Shown: piece by piece, positions 1 to 11,481 of the stretch
Layout: the number at the start of each line of letters is the position of its first letter
Position numbering within the stretch: the first letter of the stretch is position 1
From: Gymnopilus junonius
Taxonomy: Eukaryota > Basidiomycota > Agaricomycetes > Agaricales > Galerinaceae
NCBI GenBank assembly: GCA_015501075.1
Contig: JADNYJ010000346.1
Coordinates: 1-33,705 of the forward strand
Length of the DNA: 33,705 nt
Direction: 5' to 3'
Position numbers and translations under genes: made by a program
Notes under the pieces: model-generated
Told to the model about the DNA's origin: nothing
The model's input: the letters and a program-made list of their open reading frames with translations, nothing else
The model's database searches: none

Positions 1-284
1 ACTCGAGGTTTGTCTTGCTGCTGGAATTATTTTTGGATGCTCATGTAATACTTAAGAATATCTGGAAAAGGCGACGGGGGTATAGGAGGACATCGGCTTT
101 GATAAATTATATGGATCCATGATGATGAGTGATATTCGAATACAGGAGTCACGATGTACACAACAATACGAAACTGACGACGAAGATGCTAGAAGCTGCA
201 TGTAGCAATGTCCACCGTGCACTTTGACACGGAAAACCGACCAGTGGTTCCTTTCTGTTTGTGACAGACATACGAGGAGTTTGA

Positions 285-2829
285 TCAGTCTCGGATCTCG
301 ACATCGGGGTCGTACACCACTTCCGCTGGACTCCTGCTCACGCGAAAAATTGTCTGTCAGCTGAAAGAAGCTGTTAAGCCGGCCGTACTTGCCTTTTCTC
401 CACACCCTATGGATGAAAAAAATGAAACACGATCCATCAAGACTAATGAAAAGATGAAAAGCTTACGTCTTCGATCCAAGCAACCTGAGCCTTGAGCTCC
501 GTAAGGCCAAGCGACAAAATAATATCAAATCGAATTTCATAGTATCGCTGCCGGCGTCTCGACGTTTTTGGTGAGAACGAGTAGCCTGACATATTGCCTG
601 TAACATGGCACAGTACGGAAAATTTACCTATCAAATGATTAGCCTAGAATGCTAGAAGAGCACAGAAACCTCAGGCTACTCTGATCCTCGTCCATGAACC
701 AGTTGGCAATCCTTTGTGAATAATTTTGTCCTCGGTAACACATAATCCCGACCGTAACACTGGAAAGGGATTCTGCATCGTGCCCTTGTCTGTGGAAGCT
801 GTGGCGGAATTCTTCGTTTTCAGCGACTTTAGTTCCCTGGCGATCGGAATTTAGTCTCCGCTGAAGAAGCCGAAGTTATAGACATTTAAAATTTGAAAGT
901 TGCTCACCTTCGGCAATATGGCACTGAATAGGCCAGTGATCATCGTCTTCCCTGATAGACTTTCATATTTGTTGTAGCTCCTCACCAGGTGCTCTGGATT
1001 AGATGGCTGGAATGGAATGCTAGCCGGAACACCATACGACAGTTTCGAAACTCTTGCACCAACGAAGTGGTCAATGTAAAAGGATACTGCCCCTTCCGCT
1101 ACTGCTTTGTTGCTGTCAGGATATTAGTAGTGAAATCGGAAACAAGAAGAGTATTAAACAATCTCACGTATGTCCATCCGGACGGCTGACATAAAGTCCC
1201 CGAGGAGAGAACGTGTCTTTCAGTTTTGTGAATAACCAGTCACTCGCAGCAAATCCTCCGACAAGGAAGACGGACTGATCACCGGAAATTTAGAACAGGT
1301 GAAACGACAAGAAGAGAAGTGCGTATTACCCCTATCGGCGTATTTGACGCAGCACTCTGCTCCTCAATAGATTGAATCATACATTGAACAGAGGGCTCAA
1401 AGAAAGAAGCAACGTCGGTACTGTAAGATTTTCGTTAGATCTAAGTGAATTAAATACAATGGTTTGAACTAACAACTCACCCAGTCAATTTCAACTGGCC
1501 TGAACGAATGTTGAGTTTCGGTTCCTTATCTCGGAGGGTGCCAAATTTAATGTATTGTGCTTCATCGGTATTACGGAACCTAAGCTTGGTGGTCTTGTCA
1601 AAGCATTTAGTTATATAGGGAACGTCCCCTATGAAGCGAGAATCCCTGAGTAGATCTGGTAACGAAATCATTAGCCGTTTTTTGGAACGCTTCGGAAGAT
1701 ACAAGACTAACTTTCAAGGTATACTTTAGCGTTACTGGTGACGAAGATTGAGCCTTGGAAATGACCTAAAGAAAGGACTTCAGCATTGGTAAGTCTCAAT
1801 GAAAATATAGAGCAGTTTTTACATTGAGGCGGAGCCATCTCTTCGAAAGATTTTACCTGTTGTGAGGTTTGCTTGTAGGCGCTGATATCAATGGTACCTC
1901 CACCAGCATCGACTATCAAGACGCCCTTTCCACTCTGAAGGAAATTAACAACAAGAACTCCTATCAATTATCAAACTCACTTTCATCGCTTCATTAGTCA
2001 GTCCACTCTGAATACAATAATGCAAGCTTGCTTCGCCTTCAGTCACAAACGAAAGGCGTTCCTGTCCACTCTGAGTGTCGGGTATCAAGCCGGCCATTAC
2101 AGCGGCCTTGCGCATAAGGCTTTGCTGACCACCTTCCCATCCATTCGGGTGAGTAAGGACGAAGTAGGTGCGCGACTCCAGGCTCTTCAAGAGATCGGCG
2201 CCATTAGCATGAGTTTCTTCGATGTAAGTCCGAGCGCATTTGTGTAGATAGCGTAAGAAATCAGCAAAGACTTCGATCGCAGCCTTTCCTTGAGGCAAAG
2301 GAGGAATCTTCTGAGTAATATGTGCTGCCGACTGAGTCTTCGGACGTAGATGAAGCTTAAACCTTTGCTTCGAAATTAGAAATACAAGGATAGTATCAAA
2401 AGATATTGAAGCTTTTACCATTCGGCTTTGGTCCATTCACCATCCTCAGCCTCATCTTCAATGCCCTCTCGCATCGCTTCAGCACCGACTGCGCGAACGT
2501 TCCCTTCCTTGTCGTAATATATGATGGTAGGAATCTTGGAATCCCCTCCGACGTGCTCCTGTGCGGGGTACCTAAGAAATCCCGGCAGAAAGGTATGGTC
2601 AGCGATTTCTAATCAATTAAAAGGTGATAAAATGCCTTGTAACTCCGCGAATATCAGGAACCTCTCCAGGGTCAAGGATGCTTGTCAAGTTGTCGACGAG
2701 TCAGCGACGTAATTCTACAATTTCGACGTGGATGACCAACCTATACGAGATACCGCTGAATGTCGTTCCGACATCAAAAGCGAGGACGAGTTTACGATGC
2801 GGTCCTGAGTAAGGAGGCCTGTTAGCCAT
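285..2829 (-). CDS. Hsp70-like (HSPA12-type) ATPase, tandem copy 1
   Basis: Predicted actin/Hsp70-fold ATPase of the divergent HSPA12-like group that is expanded in mushrooms; the substrate is unknown. The N-terminus reads MANRPPYSG and then the phosphate-1 loop AFDVGTTFSG (residues about 17-26). The phosphate-2 motif VDAGGGTIDIS lies near residue 231 and an adenosine-type motif VFLVGGFAASDW near 369. The substrate-binding domain of bacterial-type DnaK is absent, as is usual for this group. Reading frame and comparison with copy 2 give 14 exons and about 597 residues, ending SPAEVVYDPDVEIRD. The penultimate exon is only 14 nt (393-406) and is followed by a GC-AG intron (334-392). Intron 2 (2572-2635) also starts with GC, where copies 2 and 3 have GT. 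The start at 2829 is supported by identical N-termini in copies 1 and 2. No inactivating change was seen. Splice sites are inferred, not proven. Confidence 0.9.
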
Positions 2830-2916
2830 TTCCAACGAGAAAGTACAGATTCAAATGTTCTCAGTGAGGTGAAAGAATAGTAGTTACTGGAAGAGGGATG
2901 GTTTCATGCGTGCTTG

Positions 2917-3005
2917 TATTTAAATGTATGCGCAATGAGAGAAACATGCACGAACCACGTTGGATGGGTATGTGTGAAAGGCAACATGGTTATAATCACC
3001 TTCAA
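2917..3005 (-). promoter_or_regulatory. Promoter block of Hsp70-like copy 1
   Basis: Upstream of the copy 1 start there is a TATA-like TTTAAATA (2917-2924, minus strand). Next comes a block (2941-3005) that recurs upstream of copies 2 and 3, including GAAACATG, an AACCACG core and GGTTATAATCAC (2988-2999 on the plus strand). Conservation in three paralogs while the surrounding spacer has diverged suggests function. The promoter assignment is inference. Confidence 0.5.
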
Positions 3006-3344
3006 GTTGGATCATGGGCTGTTGTTCTCTCCTAAGTTTGACATTATGATTATTTTCGACTCTGTGGAAGCAATAAGTCGATAGGCGGTGGGAGCCAATT
3101 TCCCTGGATGTGGAAATCTGTGCGCAAAAAGGCGTTTGGGAGGCAGAAGCCCCTGTTAAAGGAATCTAATCTAATTTAACTTTGAATATTTCACCCAATG
3201 CGATTGGTCATGATGATAAATTATGATGAGCAGTAACAATGAACCAACAATACAGCGAAAGTGCTAGGAACTATATGCGGCGGCGGCGTGAAAAACCATC
3301 CCGTGGTTCATCTCTGTTTTTCAGTCACGTACAAGGGGATTTCA

Positions 3345-5884
3345 TCAGTCTTGGATCTCGACGTCGGAGTCATACACCACTTCCGCTGGGCTCCTATCGG
3401 GTTGAACATGATCAGTGCGTAGAAGAAGTCTAAAAGTAGATATCCTTGCCTTCTTTCGACGCCCTATGAACAGAAAAAAAAACAAGTTGTCAAAGAGGGA
3501 GGTCGACCTCAACCACCGGAAACTTACATTCTCCTTCCAGGCGATCTGCGCCTTGAGCTCCGTAAGGCCAAGGGATAGAATAATGTCGAATTCAATATCA
3601 TAGTAATATCCCTGCCCGAGTCGTCTCGATGCTTTTGGCGAGAACGAATAACCTGTAGTGTTTGCTATCACTTGACATAGGGTCGAGAATCTCGCTGAAG
3701 AGCAATTTGTTTCAACACTGAAGGGCTGTAGAGTAAATGATAGTGAACTTTGGCTTACTGGGATCTTTGTCCATGAACCAGTTGGAAATCATAAGACTTC
3801 GACCTCTGTAGCATTTGATTTCTACATTAAGATTTTTGAGAGATTCTACGTCGCGTGACTCGCTATAGAAGGTGTGGCGAAACTCTGCGGTTTCAGCGAC
3901 TTTGGTCCCCTGGCAATTAAGTCAGGCGAAAGATACGAGGGCCAAAAGATTAATCAATCACCTTCGGTAAAATCACATCGAATACACCGGTGATCAACGT
4001 CCTTCCTGATAGATCTTCGTATGTGCTGTAACTCCTCGCCTGATGTTCAGGATCGAAAGGCCTGAATGTGGTGGCAATTTCAATGCCATATGACAGTTTT
4101 GAAACTCTTGAGCCAACAAAGCGGTCAATGTAAAATGAAACCGCTCCTTCCGCAACGGCTTTGTTGCTGGAAGAGAAATAGTCATTTTAACAAGAAGGAG
4201 GGAAGCCAAAGAGCAACCCACGTATGACCATCGGGACGGCTGACGTCAAGGCCTTGAGAAGAAAAAGTGTCCTTGAGTTTGGTGTAAAGCCAATCACTCG
4301 CCGCGAACCCTCCCACGAGGAAGACGGACTAGTATTTATAAATAAGAAAAGGAATGAGAAAACTAGGATTTGAGTTACCGCTATGGGAGTTCTTGAAGCT
4401 TCATTCTGTTCTTCAATAGACTTGATAACACACTGGACGGATGGCTCAAAAAAAGAAGCGACGTCAGTGCTTGCAAGGCGTTAGCTTGACTGTAGGCAAT
4501 GTTAGAGTACACTTCCGACATGCTTACCCGTTCAACTTGAGCTGGCCGGAGCGAATGTTTAACTTGGGATCTCTGTCTTTCAAAGTCCCAAACTTGATAT
4601 ATTGAGCTTCGTCGGCGCTGCGGAACCTCAGCTTGGTGGTCCTATCAAAGCATCTGGTAATATAAGGAACATCACCGATGAAACGCGAATCCTTGAGAAG
4701 ATCTGATGAAGTGATCAACCATCAAGAAACGAGAAGGCAAAGGTGGACACTGAATATATAACTGACCTCCGAGGTAAGTATTTGCATTGTTTGTAACGAA
4801 AATCGACCCTTGGAAATGACCTAATCGCTGGATGTCAGGTATGAACAATGGTGAATGAGGAAAACTTACACTGAGGTGGGGCCATCTCTTCGAAAGACTT
4901 GGCGTCCTGTGAGGTCTGCCTATAGGCGCTGATATCGATAGTACCTCCACCAGCATCTACAATTAGAACACCTTTTCCGCTCTGAAGAAAGAAAAGAATG
5001 AAGGGGAAGAATTTGCTACAAGGTAGTCAGACTCACTTTCATCGCCTCATTGGTCAGTCCGCTTTGAATGCAATAATGCAGGCTTGCTTCGCCTTCAGTC
5101 ACAAACGAAAGGCGTTCCTGTCCACTCTGAGTATCGGGTATCAAGCCAGCCATTACAGCGGCCTTGCGCATCAAGCTTTGCTGACCACCTTCCCATCCAT
5201 TCGGGTGGGTAAGGACGAAGTAGGTGCGCGGCTCCAGGCTCTTCAAGAGATCGACGCCATTAGCATGAGTTTCTTCGATGTAAGTCCGAGCGCATTTGTG
5301 TAGATAGCGTAAGAAATCAGCGAAGACTTCAATCGCAGCCTTTCCTTGAGGCAAAGGTGGGATTTTTTGGGTAATGTGAGCTGCCGACTGAGTCTTCGGA
5401 CGTAAATGGAGCTTGAACCTTCGCTCGGACGTAAGATATAGTATATAACTTGCAGAATGCAAAGGCGCTTACCATTCTGCTTTAGTCCATTCGCCGTCCT
5501 CCGCTTCGTCTTCAATGCCGTCTCGCATTGCCTCGGCACCGACAGCACGAACATTCCCTTCCTTATCATAATATATGACAGTTGGGATCTTGGAATCTCC
5601 ACCGACGTGTTCCTGTGCGGGAAACCTATAAGAAAAAGAGTGCGTCCCCATGAGAAGGTGTGGACCAACGCTATTAAGGGTTAAAAATACCTTGTAACTC
5701 CGCGAATTTCAGGAATTTCTCCGGGGTCGAGGATACTTGTCGAGTTGTCGGCGACTTAACAATTCCAAATTACTGCTTAAACGAAAGCGACGAACCTGTA
5801 TGAAATACCACTGAATGTAGTCCCAACATCAAAGGCAAGGACAAGTTTGCGGTGTGGCCCCGAGTACGGTGGTCTGTTAGCCAT
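3345..5884 (-). CDS. Hsp70-like (HSPA12-type) ATPase, tandem copy 2
   Basis: Second intact copy of the HSPA12-like ATPase. The first 30 residues match copy 1, including AFDVGTTFSG. It keeps VDAGGGTIDIS and VFLVGGFAASDW, so ATP binding is likely preserved. Readable exons include 5884-5796, 5735-5691, 5625-5473 and one starting at 5418; the last two are the 14-nt microexon 3463-3450 and the terminal exon 3393-3345. Length is about 597 residues, ending SPAEVVYDSDVEIQD. The last intron (3394-3449) is GC-AG, as in copy 1. The large exon at about 5040-5418 is nearly identical to copy 1, while the C-terminal third (for example the stretch after RVSKLSYG) has many replacements, which suggests local gene conversion. 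The end of copy 2 lies 515 bp from the start of copy 1, and both genes point the same way. Confidence 0.9.
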
Positions 5885-5948
5885 TTCTTATGTTCGCAGT
5901 AGGATGAGGAACTAGAAGAAGGATGTTTCAGTGCGTTCTAGTGTTTAA

Positions 5949-6017
5949 GTATTTAAGAAACATGCGCTAACCACGTTGGGTAGGCATGGATGGAACAGAA
6001 TGGTTATAATCACTTTG
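5949..6017 (-). promoter_or_regulatory. Promoter block of Hsp70-like copy 2
   Basis: Duplicate of the block upstream of copy 1: a TATA-like CTTAAATACT (minus strand, about 5949-5958), then GAAACATG, AACCACG and GGTTATAATCAC at 6002-6013. The last element is 118 nt upstream of the ATG. Promoter role is inferred from conservation and position. Confidence 0.5.
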
Positions 6018-6421
6018 AGCACGATGCCTTTGTTGAACGAAACCTCCTATTGTTTTCTATCATCATGATCATCTTCAATTCTGTGGATAGATAGACGGCG
6101 GAGTTCTGCGCGTAGCAGGTTGTGCACAGAATCACGTCGTGTATAACGACTAAGCGCTAAGCATTGACAAGTTGGTGGCGAGAGACCAGAATTGCTGCTT
6201 GACATTGAACGCGAAAGACTCAAGAGCACTGATGCACGTGCCACGCTGGTGATCATCCATCATCCAACCACTTACACGAGGTCCTTGCGAGTTTGCACAG
6301 AGGTTAAGCAACTCAAACCGAAACATATATTGAGTGGAATTTGACCTGACTACGTAATGCCATTGGGTAAGACTGAAATCCACCACACGAACAATTAGTA
6401 TACTTTTCACCATTCATTAGT

Positions 6422-8263
6422 CTATCCTGGGACCCGAAGGTTGGCGGGTGGCACGTTAACTGGTTCTATGTGCAAGAAGTGCTGAATATAGGATAATATG
6501 CATCCATCCGTCAGAGCTTTTGAACTGTAATTATCAGTGCTATTGATTAGAAGACAACTAAAATGAGGAGTGGAAGTATCTTACGGGTACGACTCTGGGC
6601 GACACGCGTTGAGTCCCCGTGTCGAGAACTCTTCTTTCAATCTACTGTATGTATATCCAATCATTCTCAATAAATCTTCCAACCAGGAAGACTGTCTGGT
6701 AATCAAAAATTGAACAATTATTATAGAACAGTTAAAGAAGAGATGTAGTACCATTATTTGAATATACGAATCCTCACAATGCTCTCCAACAGCCTCGATA
6801 ATGCATTGAACATAGGGCTCAAAGAAAGAAGCAACATCGGTACTGCCACGGTACGATTGCGTTAAAAAAGAGCATAAAAGTAGGATGGTTAGCGGATGCG
6901 CTTACCCGCTTAACTGAAGTTGACCAAAGCGAATGTTATACTTCGGATTCTTGTCTCTTGTAGATCCAAATTTGACGTACTGGAATTCGTCTGCACTACG
7001 GAACCTGAGCATGGTGGTTTTCTCGAAGCAACGCAAGATATGTGGAACGTCATCGGCCCAGCGTGAATCATTGAGGAGATCTGATGCTCCAGTCACTGAC
7101 AAATACTATAGGCCAAGCAAGGATATATACTTACTTTCAAAATACGTTCTGGCGTTATTCAAGACGGAGATTGATGCCCTAAAATGGCCTGCTGCCGTCA
7201 GTGCCTGTCACGCAGATTAAAGGAGCATGCGATTACATACATTGAGGTGCCGTCAATTCCACACAGCATCCGGTCCCCCCTCCAACGTACTTGTAGGCGC
7301 TAACGTCAACCGTATCTTTTCCAGCATCTACAACGACAACCCCATTTCTGGACCTCAACTACAAAAAAAAAGTTTACCAGACGCATGACAGGATGATAGC
7401 ATATTCACCTGCGCAATGTTGGCATTGGCAATACAGAAGTGCAAATTTGCTTCTCCTTCACTGATCAAGAAAAGGCGATTCTGTCCACTCTCAGAATTGG
7501 GTATCAAACCTGCCATTACAGCAATTTTACGCAACAGGCTTCTATGACCGGCTCCCCATGCATTTCGGTAGGTAAGGACATAGTGGACGTTATCTTGGAC
7601 GCTTTTCCAGAGATCAACACCATTGGCGTGCGTGTCTTCGATGTAGCTCCGGGCACACTTGTGTAGGTAACGCAGAAAATCGGCAAAGACTTCGAGTACA
7701 GTTTTCCCTTCCGGTAAAGGCGGTATTTCCTGAGTGGTGTGCGCTACCGCAGACTGCGTCTTTGGATGTAGGTGAAGCGTGAACCTATGCGAAGATGTTA
7801 AGCGTGTCATGAGACTGCATATAACTACTAAGGCAGGAAAAGCATTTACCTTTCAACTTTTGTCCATCCATCTTCTTCAGCTTCGTCTGCAATGCCTTCT
7901 CGCATTGCCTCGGCACCGACAGCATGAATATTCCCTTTATTATCATAATATATGACAGTAGGGATCTTGGAAGCTCCGCTTATATATTCATGTGCGGGGT
8001 ACCTGTAATGGAGTGCGATATCGATTCACAATTCACGATCAATGAAGTATGAATAAACATACCTTGTAACTCCGCGAATTTCAGGAACTGCTCCCGGGAC
8101 GAGAATGCTTGTCGAGTTGCCAGTGAGTCAGTAATACCAATTCGCGACTACATAGAAAAACGCAGACAACTAACCTATATGAAGTGCCACTGACTGTAGT
8201 TCCAACATCAAAGGCAAGAACGAGTCTGCGGCGTGGCCCCGAGTACGGTGGTATGCTAGTCAT
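6422..8263 (-). pseudogene. Hsp70-like copy 3, decayed
   Basis: Third tandem copy, starting MTSIPPYSGPRRR with AFDVGTTVSG. Exons matching copies 1 and 2 can be followed to about 6436. The phosphate-2 motif DAGGGT has become DAGKDT, and VFLVGGFA has become VFLVGRFI. Within the exon after the intron at about 6710-6766, a 4-bp tandem duplication (ATAC ATAC on the minus strand, near 6646-6655) shifts the frame and creates a TAG at 6642-6644. Past that point the ancestral frame is still recognisable (residues resembling SRLKEEFSTRGL, then SKALTDG) up to another TAG at 6422-6424. The last roughly 190 residues found in copies 1 and 2 were not seen at all, including the microexon. If translated it would make a truncated protein of about 385 residues with weakened nucleotide-binding loops. 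Confidence 0.85.
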
Positions 8264-8438
8264 TCCTTATGTTCGTAATGAGGTGATTAGAAGGAGGACA
8301 GTTCAGGGCGTTCCAGCGTTTAAGTATTTGAGGAAGGAGAGAAACATGTGCTAACCACGCCGAGGAGGCATGTGTGAAAGACGTGCTTGGTTATAATCAC
8401 CTTGACCACTCCTGCCTTTCGAGGTCCACATAGCGCTC
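8264..8438. promoter_or_regulatory. Compact divergent promoter
   Basis: Only 175 bp separate the copy 3 start (8263, minus) from the coiled-coil gene start (8439, plus). The interval contains the same block as upstream of copies 1 and 2: a TATA-like CAAATACTTA (minus, 8321-8330), GAAACATG at 8341, and GGTTATAATCAC at 8389-8400. It probably serves both genes. That is inference from spacing and conservation. Confidence 0.5.
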
Positions 8439-10155
8439 TTGAATACTATGACCATCATCGACTCTGCCAAAGGAATGGTTTCATGGTTAATTGGCTCCAG
8501 TACCGACAAACGTTCCCACAACACCATCGACGGCGGCATGTCAAAGGAAGAGCTGCTGGCAGGTCCCGAAAAGGAAGGAGGTTCTGTCAGGACGGACGAT
8601 CACAAACCAGCAGCCGAGAGCGTCCAGGTCCAGATTCCAGCGACCAGGGAGGAAAATCCGATGTCAAAACGAATATCGAGTCAGAGTAGCAGGAGGAATA
8701 CCGAGGGAAGCGTCGTCTCCCTCCCTAGGCGACAGGATGTACCTGTTCGTGATGACCACCACGATCGGGAACGGGAACGCAAACGAAAGTATGAACGAGA
8801 GCGGGAGCGAGCAGACGAACTGGCAAAGGACGCCGAATCTTTGAAGCGACAATTGCAGGCCTCGCTTACGAAGCTCGCTGACGAACGTCAACGAACCAAA
8901 AGTTACGAACGCAAGAGCAACGACATTCAGAAGGAACGGGATAGTATACTTAGGTCCCACAACGAGCAGATCAAGATCCAGATAGAGAAGGTTCAGGCTG
9001 TAGAAAGGAGACTTGCAGACGCGGAGGCGCGGAATCGGAAACAGGAGACCGAGTTGCAGATTCTACGGGAAAAGCTTCGTGCTTCAGAGGAAAAGCAGTC
9101 GAGGATGGCGAGCTTGTTGGAAGAGCGAACATCTGACCTCAAAGGCGTCCAACCGTTCCTGACGACGGCCGACCGCTATTCCGGCGCGGAGATTATCAAG
9201 ATGGTGGAAGGTCTCAACGCCGAGATATTCCAGGCAGCGGCGTTCATGGCTGAACTGGTCGTGGATGATTCTATGATTGCTACGAAGGAGGAATACGCAT
9301 ACAATATGGAACACTTCAGAGTAATTTTGGATTCAGTCCGAAAAGAAATTGGGAAGGAATTATTCACGCACCTCGCTACCAGGTCTGGAGAAGTACGACA
9401 AGATCCATTACCTCTTCAATTGGGCATTCAACACCTCCTTACGGCATGGTACGCACACAAAGTCGAATTTTTTGCTTCCGGGCCGTTGGGGATTGAACTG
9501 AGGCAGTTGTATCAGAGAATACGGACATCAGGTAGACGTTTATCTCACTTACTCGATTGTTACTCCTTCTGAACACTATGTAGAAATCCAAGCAATCGCT
9601 GGAAGGTGGAGGGTAATGACAAGTTCACAAATGCGAGACGCAGCGCATAGCCAAGATCCACATGGGATATTTAGTTCGGTCGCTGTTTTACTCTTCTTGT
9701 GCGGGTGGTCGAGGGAGAGCAAGGGATCCCAGAAGGCAGTTCCGACAATGCAGAAGAAGATTCACGGGATAGAGGAACAGTGTAATCGGCTCAAAACAGC
9801 AGTGAAAGAAGGAATAACCACTACCGACATGGAAGTTACATGGGTTTCTCCCGGTGCCGTGTTCGGAGATGACATGGCTGACTCCTACGAAGACGCCCTA
9901 GACAGATCTACGGCAGTCAAACCGAGCCACCAGAAAGTCGTGCTTTGTACAGTGGGGATGGGTCTTCAAAAGAGCCTGATAAAGCGGGGTGCCAGCGGAG
10001 AGATGATCTACCAAGAGGATGTCCTTGTCAAGCCCAAAGTCGCGCTCGTGTCCGTTTTGCAGGAAGAAAACCACGAAGAATATACTCACTCCAAGACCGC
10101 CCCTCAACAACCAGCAACCGAGAGCCCTCCCCAACACTTGCAGGATGGGAAATGA
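8439..10155 (+). CDS. Coiled-coil protein of unknown function
   Basis: Two exons, 8439-9531 and 9584-10155, joined across a 52-nt GT-AG intron. The phase fits (1093 + 572 nt) and gives 554 residues. The N-terminus is polar and low in complexity. Residues about 105-232 are a long charged coiled coil, rich in RERER, KRQLQ and ERRLADAEA-type heptads. A conserved-looking helical block follows (about 237-275: LTTADRYSGAEIIKMVEGLN), of a type common in mushroom hypothetical proteins. Exon 2 adds a hydrophobic stretch (GIFSSVAVLLFLCGW) and a Pro/Gln-rich end. No catalytic motif was seen. It shares a 175-bp divergent promoter with Hsp70-like copy 3. Function is not recognised. Confidence 0.8.
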
Positions 10156-10593
10156 AGCACCAGGGTCCATGATTTCAGATTGATTTTCGGGTTCGGTCGC
10201 CAGCTGGCTGGTCGTATACAACTTGTATTACTGTCGTTTCGAACATTTTGAGTACGTAATGCGTAAATTATCTACAGTAACTGCAATTTAATTTATCAGA
10301 ACTGGATGATACTAAGCATGTATGATGTAGAGCGTACCAGGCTCCAAATCCCAAATCCCCAAGGGAAAACCCTTCAAGGGCTCTTCAGACCTGGAGTGGA
10401 TACCGTTTTCTTCGCAGAAACAGCCTGTAGGAAAGTCGTCCTGATGGTCAAAGAGGATCTTCATCGGTTTGTCATTTGGCAGAAATTTGAAAAGCTGAGT
10501 TGGCGGTGGACGCCGGGGGTTGGTCGAAAAAATTGGGCTAAAATTACATAGCGGTCATAACGTGACTTACGATGACTCACACGACGGGCCAGA
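10156..10593. other. Intergenic, no supported gene
   Basis: An 81-codon plus-strand open frame (10306-10551) has no recognisable domain and no splice partners that I could find. Nothing else was seen before the repeat island. Confidence 0.5.
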
Positions 10594-10601
10594 GAATTTG
10601 G

Positions 10602-10652
10602 GAATTGGAAGTTCCGGCACGATTACGGCGTAATTTACGGTGGGAAATTACG
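10602..10652 (+). repeat. Left inverted repeat of island
   Basis: Starts GAATTGGAAGTTCCGG and ends AAATTACG; it pairs with 11929-11979 at about 80 percent identity. Confidence 0.6.
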
Positions 10653-10727
10653 GTGGGCCGGTCATGTGATGTCACAGGACCGCGTTGGGACGAACGCGTC
10701 AATTTGTACAGACTTGGCTTGTTACCA

Positions 10728-11481
10728 ATGTTCGCAATCCATGTCCTTGAGAGGCTCAAAGCCCACCCTATTCTTCGATACCTTACGCTTGATGGGATCT
10801 GCACTTTTTCTCGCCTTGCATCGAACCTGAAGCACGAAATTCTGCAACCCCAACCAATTAGTGAAAGTAACCCCACCATAGCCCCAGCAATCCTTCCAGA
10901 ACATGTACATACGTTCCTTGGCAAGGCACTGGGAATTCCTCTCGAAGTCATGGATGACTGCTGGGATATCCTCGGGGATCATGTGTGGGAGATGCCCCCG
11001 ATGCAATTAATGGTTGAAGATCATCGACTTTTTAAAGTATTCAGATGGCCATGCAAGCTCAGTTGAGTCGGTATTCAGTTGACCTGGGTGCAATTTGTTT
11101 TAATAATTGAGCTTATAGCTGCTGTGTCGATTTATCCTCCAGATGATTGCTGCTCAAATGTTCGGTGTTCAAATCAAGTACCGCTGAAGAAAGAATTGTA
11201 CTGAAAGAAAGCTGTCATTTATATGCAAAGCACAGGTGTTCAGCCAGCATGGAATATCTCTCTATATTGTCCAAGTACAACTATCTCTTTTCTTCCTGAA
11301 TAATGCTAATTCCCTTGAACCGACAGAGTGTAAAACTAGCTACCATAATAATTATGCTGTAAATGGGGGCAATCACATTTACCATGCGGGGGTCCCTGAC
11401 CTTATTCAAGTCGGCGAGCATCAATTTGTAGAAGCAAAACTTGCATATTCATGGAGAGTGCACATGCTTTTCGGATGGTAA
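10728..11481 (+). pseudogene. KDZ-associated cysteine-cluster (CxC5-like) gene, broken
   Basis: Resembles the cysteine-cluster proteins that accompany KDZ (Kyakuja/Dileera/Zisupton) transposases. Exon 1 starts at 10728 (MFAIHVLERLKAHPIL) and includes a helical region ending CWDILGDHVWE and HRLFKVFRWPCKL. An intron starting GTTGAG near 11061 joins it to YPPDDCCSNVRCSNQ. A second intron, starting GTACAAC near 11274, joins LYCP to KCKTSYHNNYAV, completing a CPKC pair. The conserved stretch GVPDLIQVGEHQFVE follows. The frame is interrupted by TGA at 11202-11204, just before KKAVIY, and the protein stops at MLFGW, short of the usual family length. It is therefore probably dead. Family recognition rests on sequence pattern from memory. 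Confidence 0.65.

Noticed and set aside
2020..2247. Plus-strand frame of 75 codons, present again at 4998-5303 and 7439-7666, giving similar peptides (ACFAFSHKRKAFLSTL..)
   Set aside because: It is antisense to the conserved large exon of the three Hsp70-like copies; its conservation follows from the true minus-strand reading.
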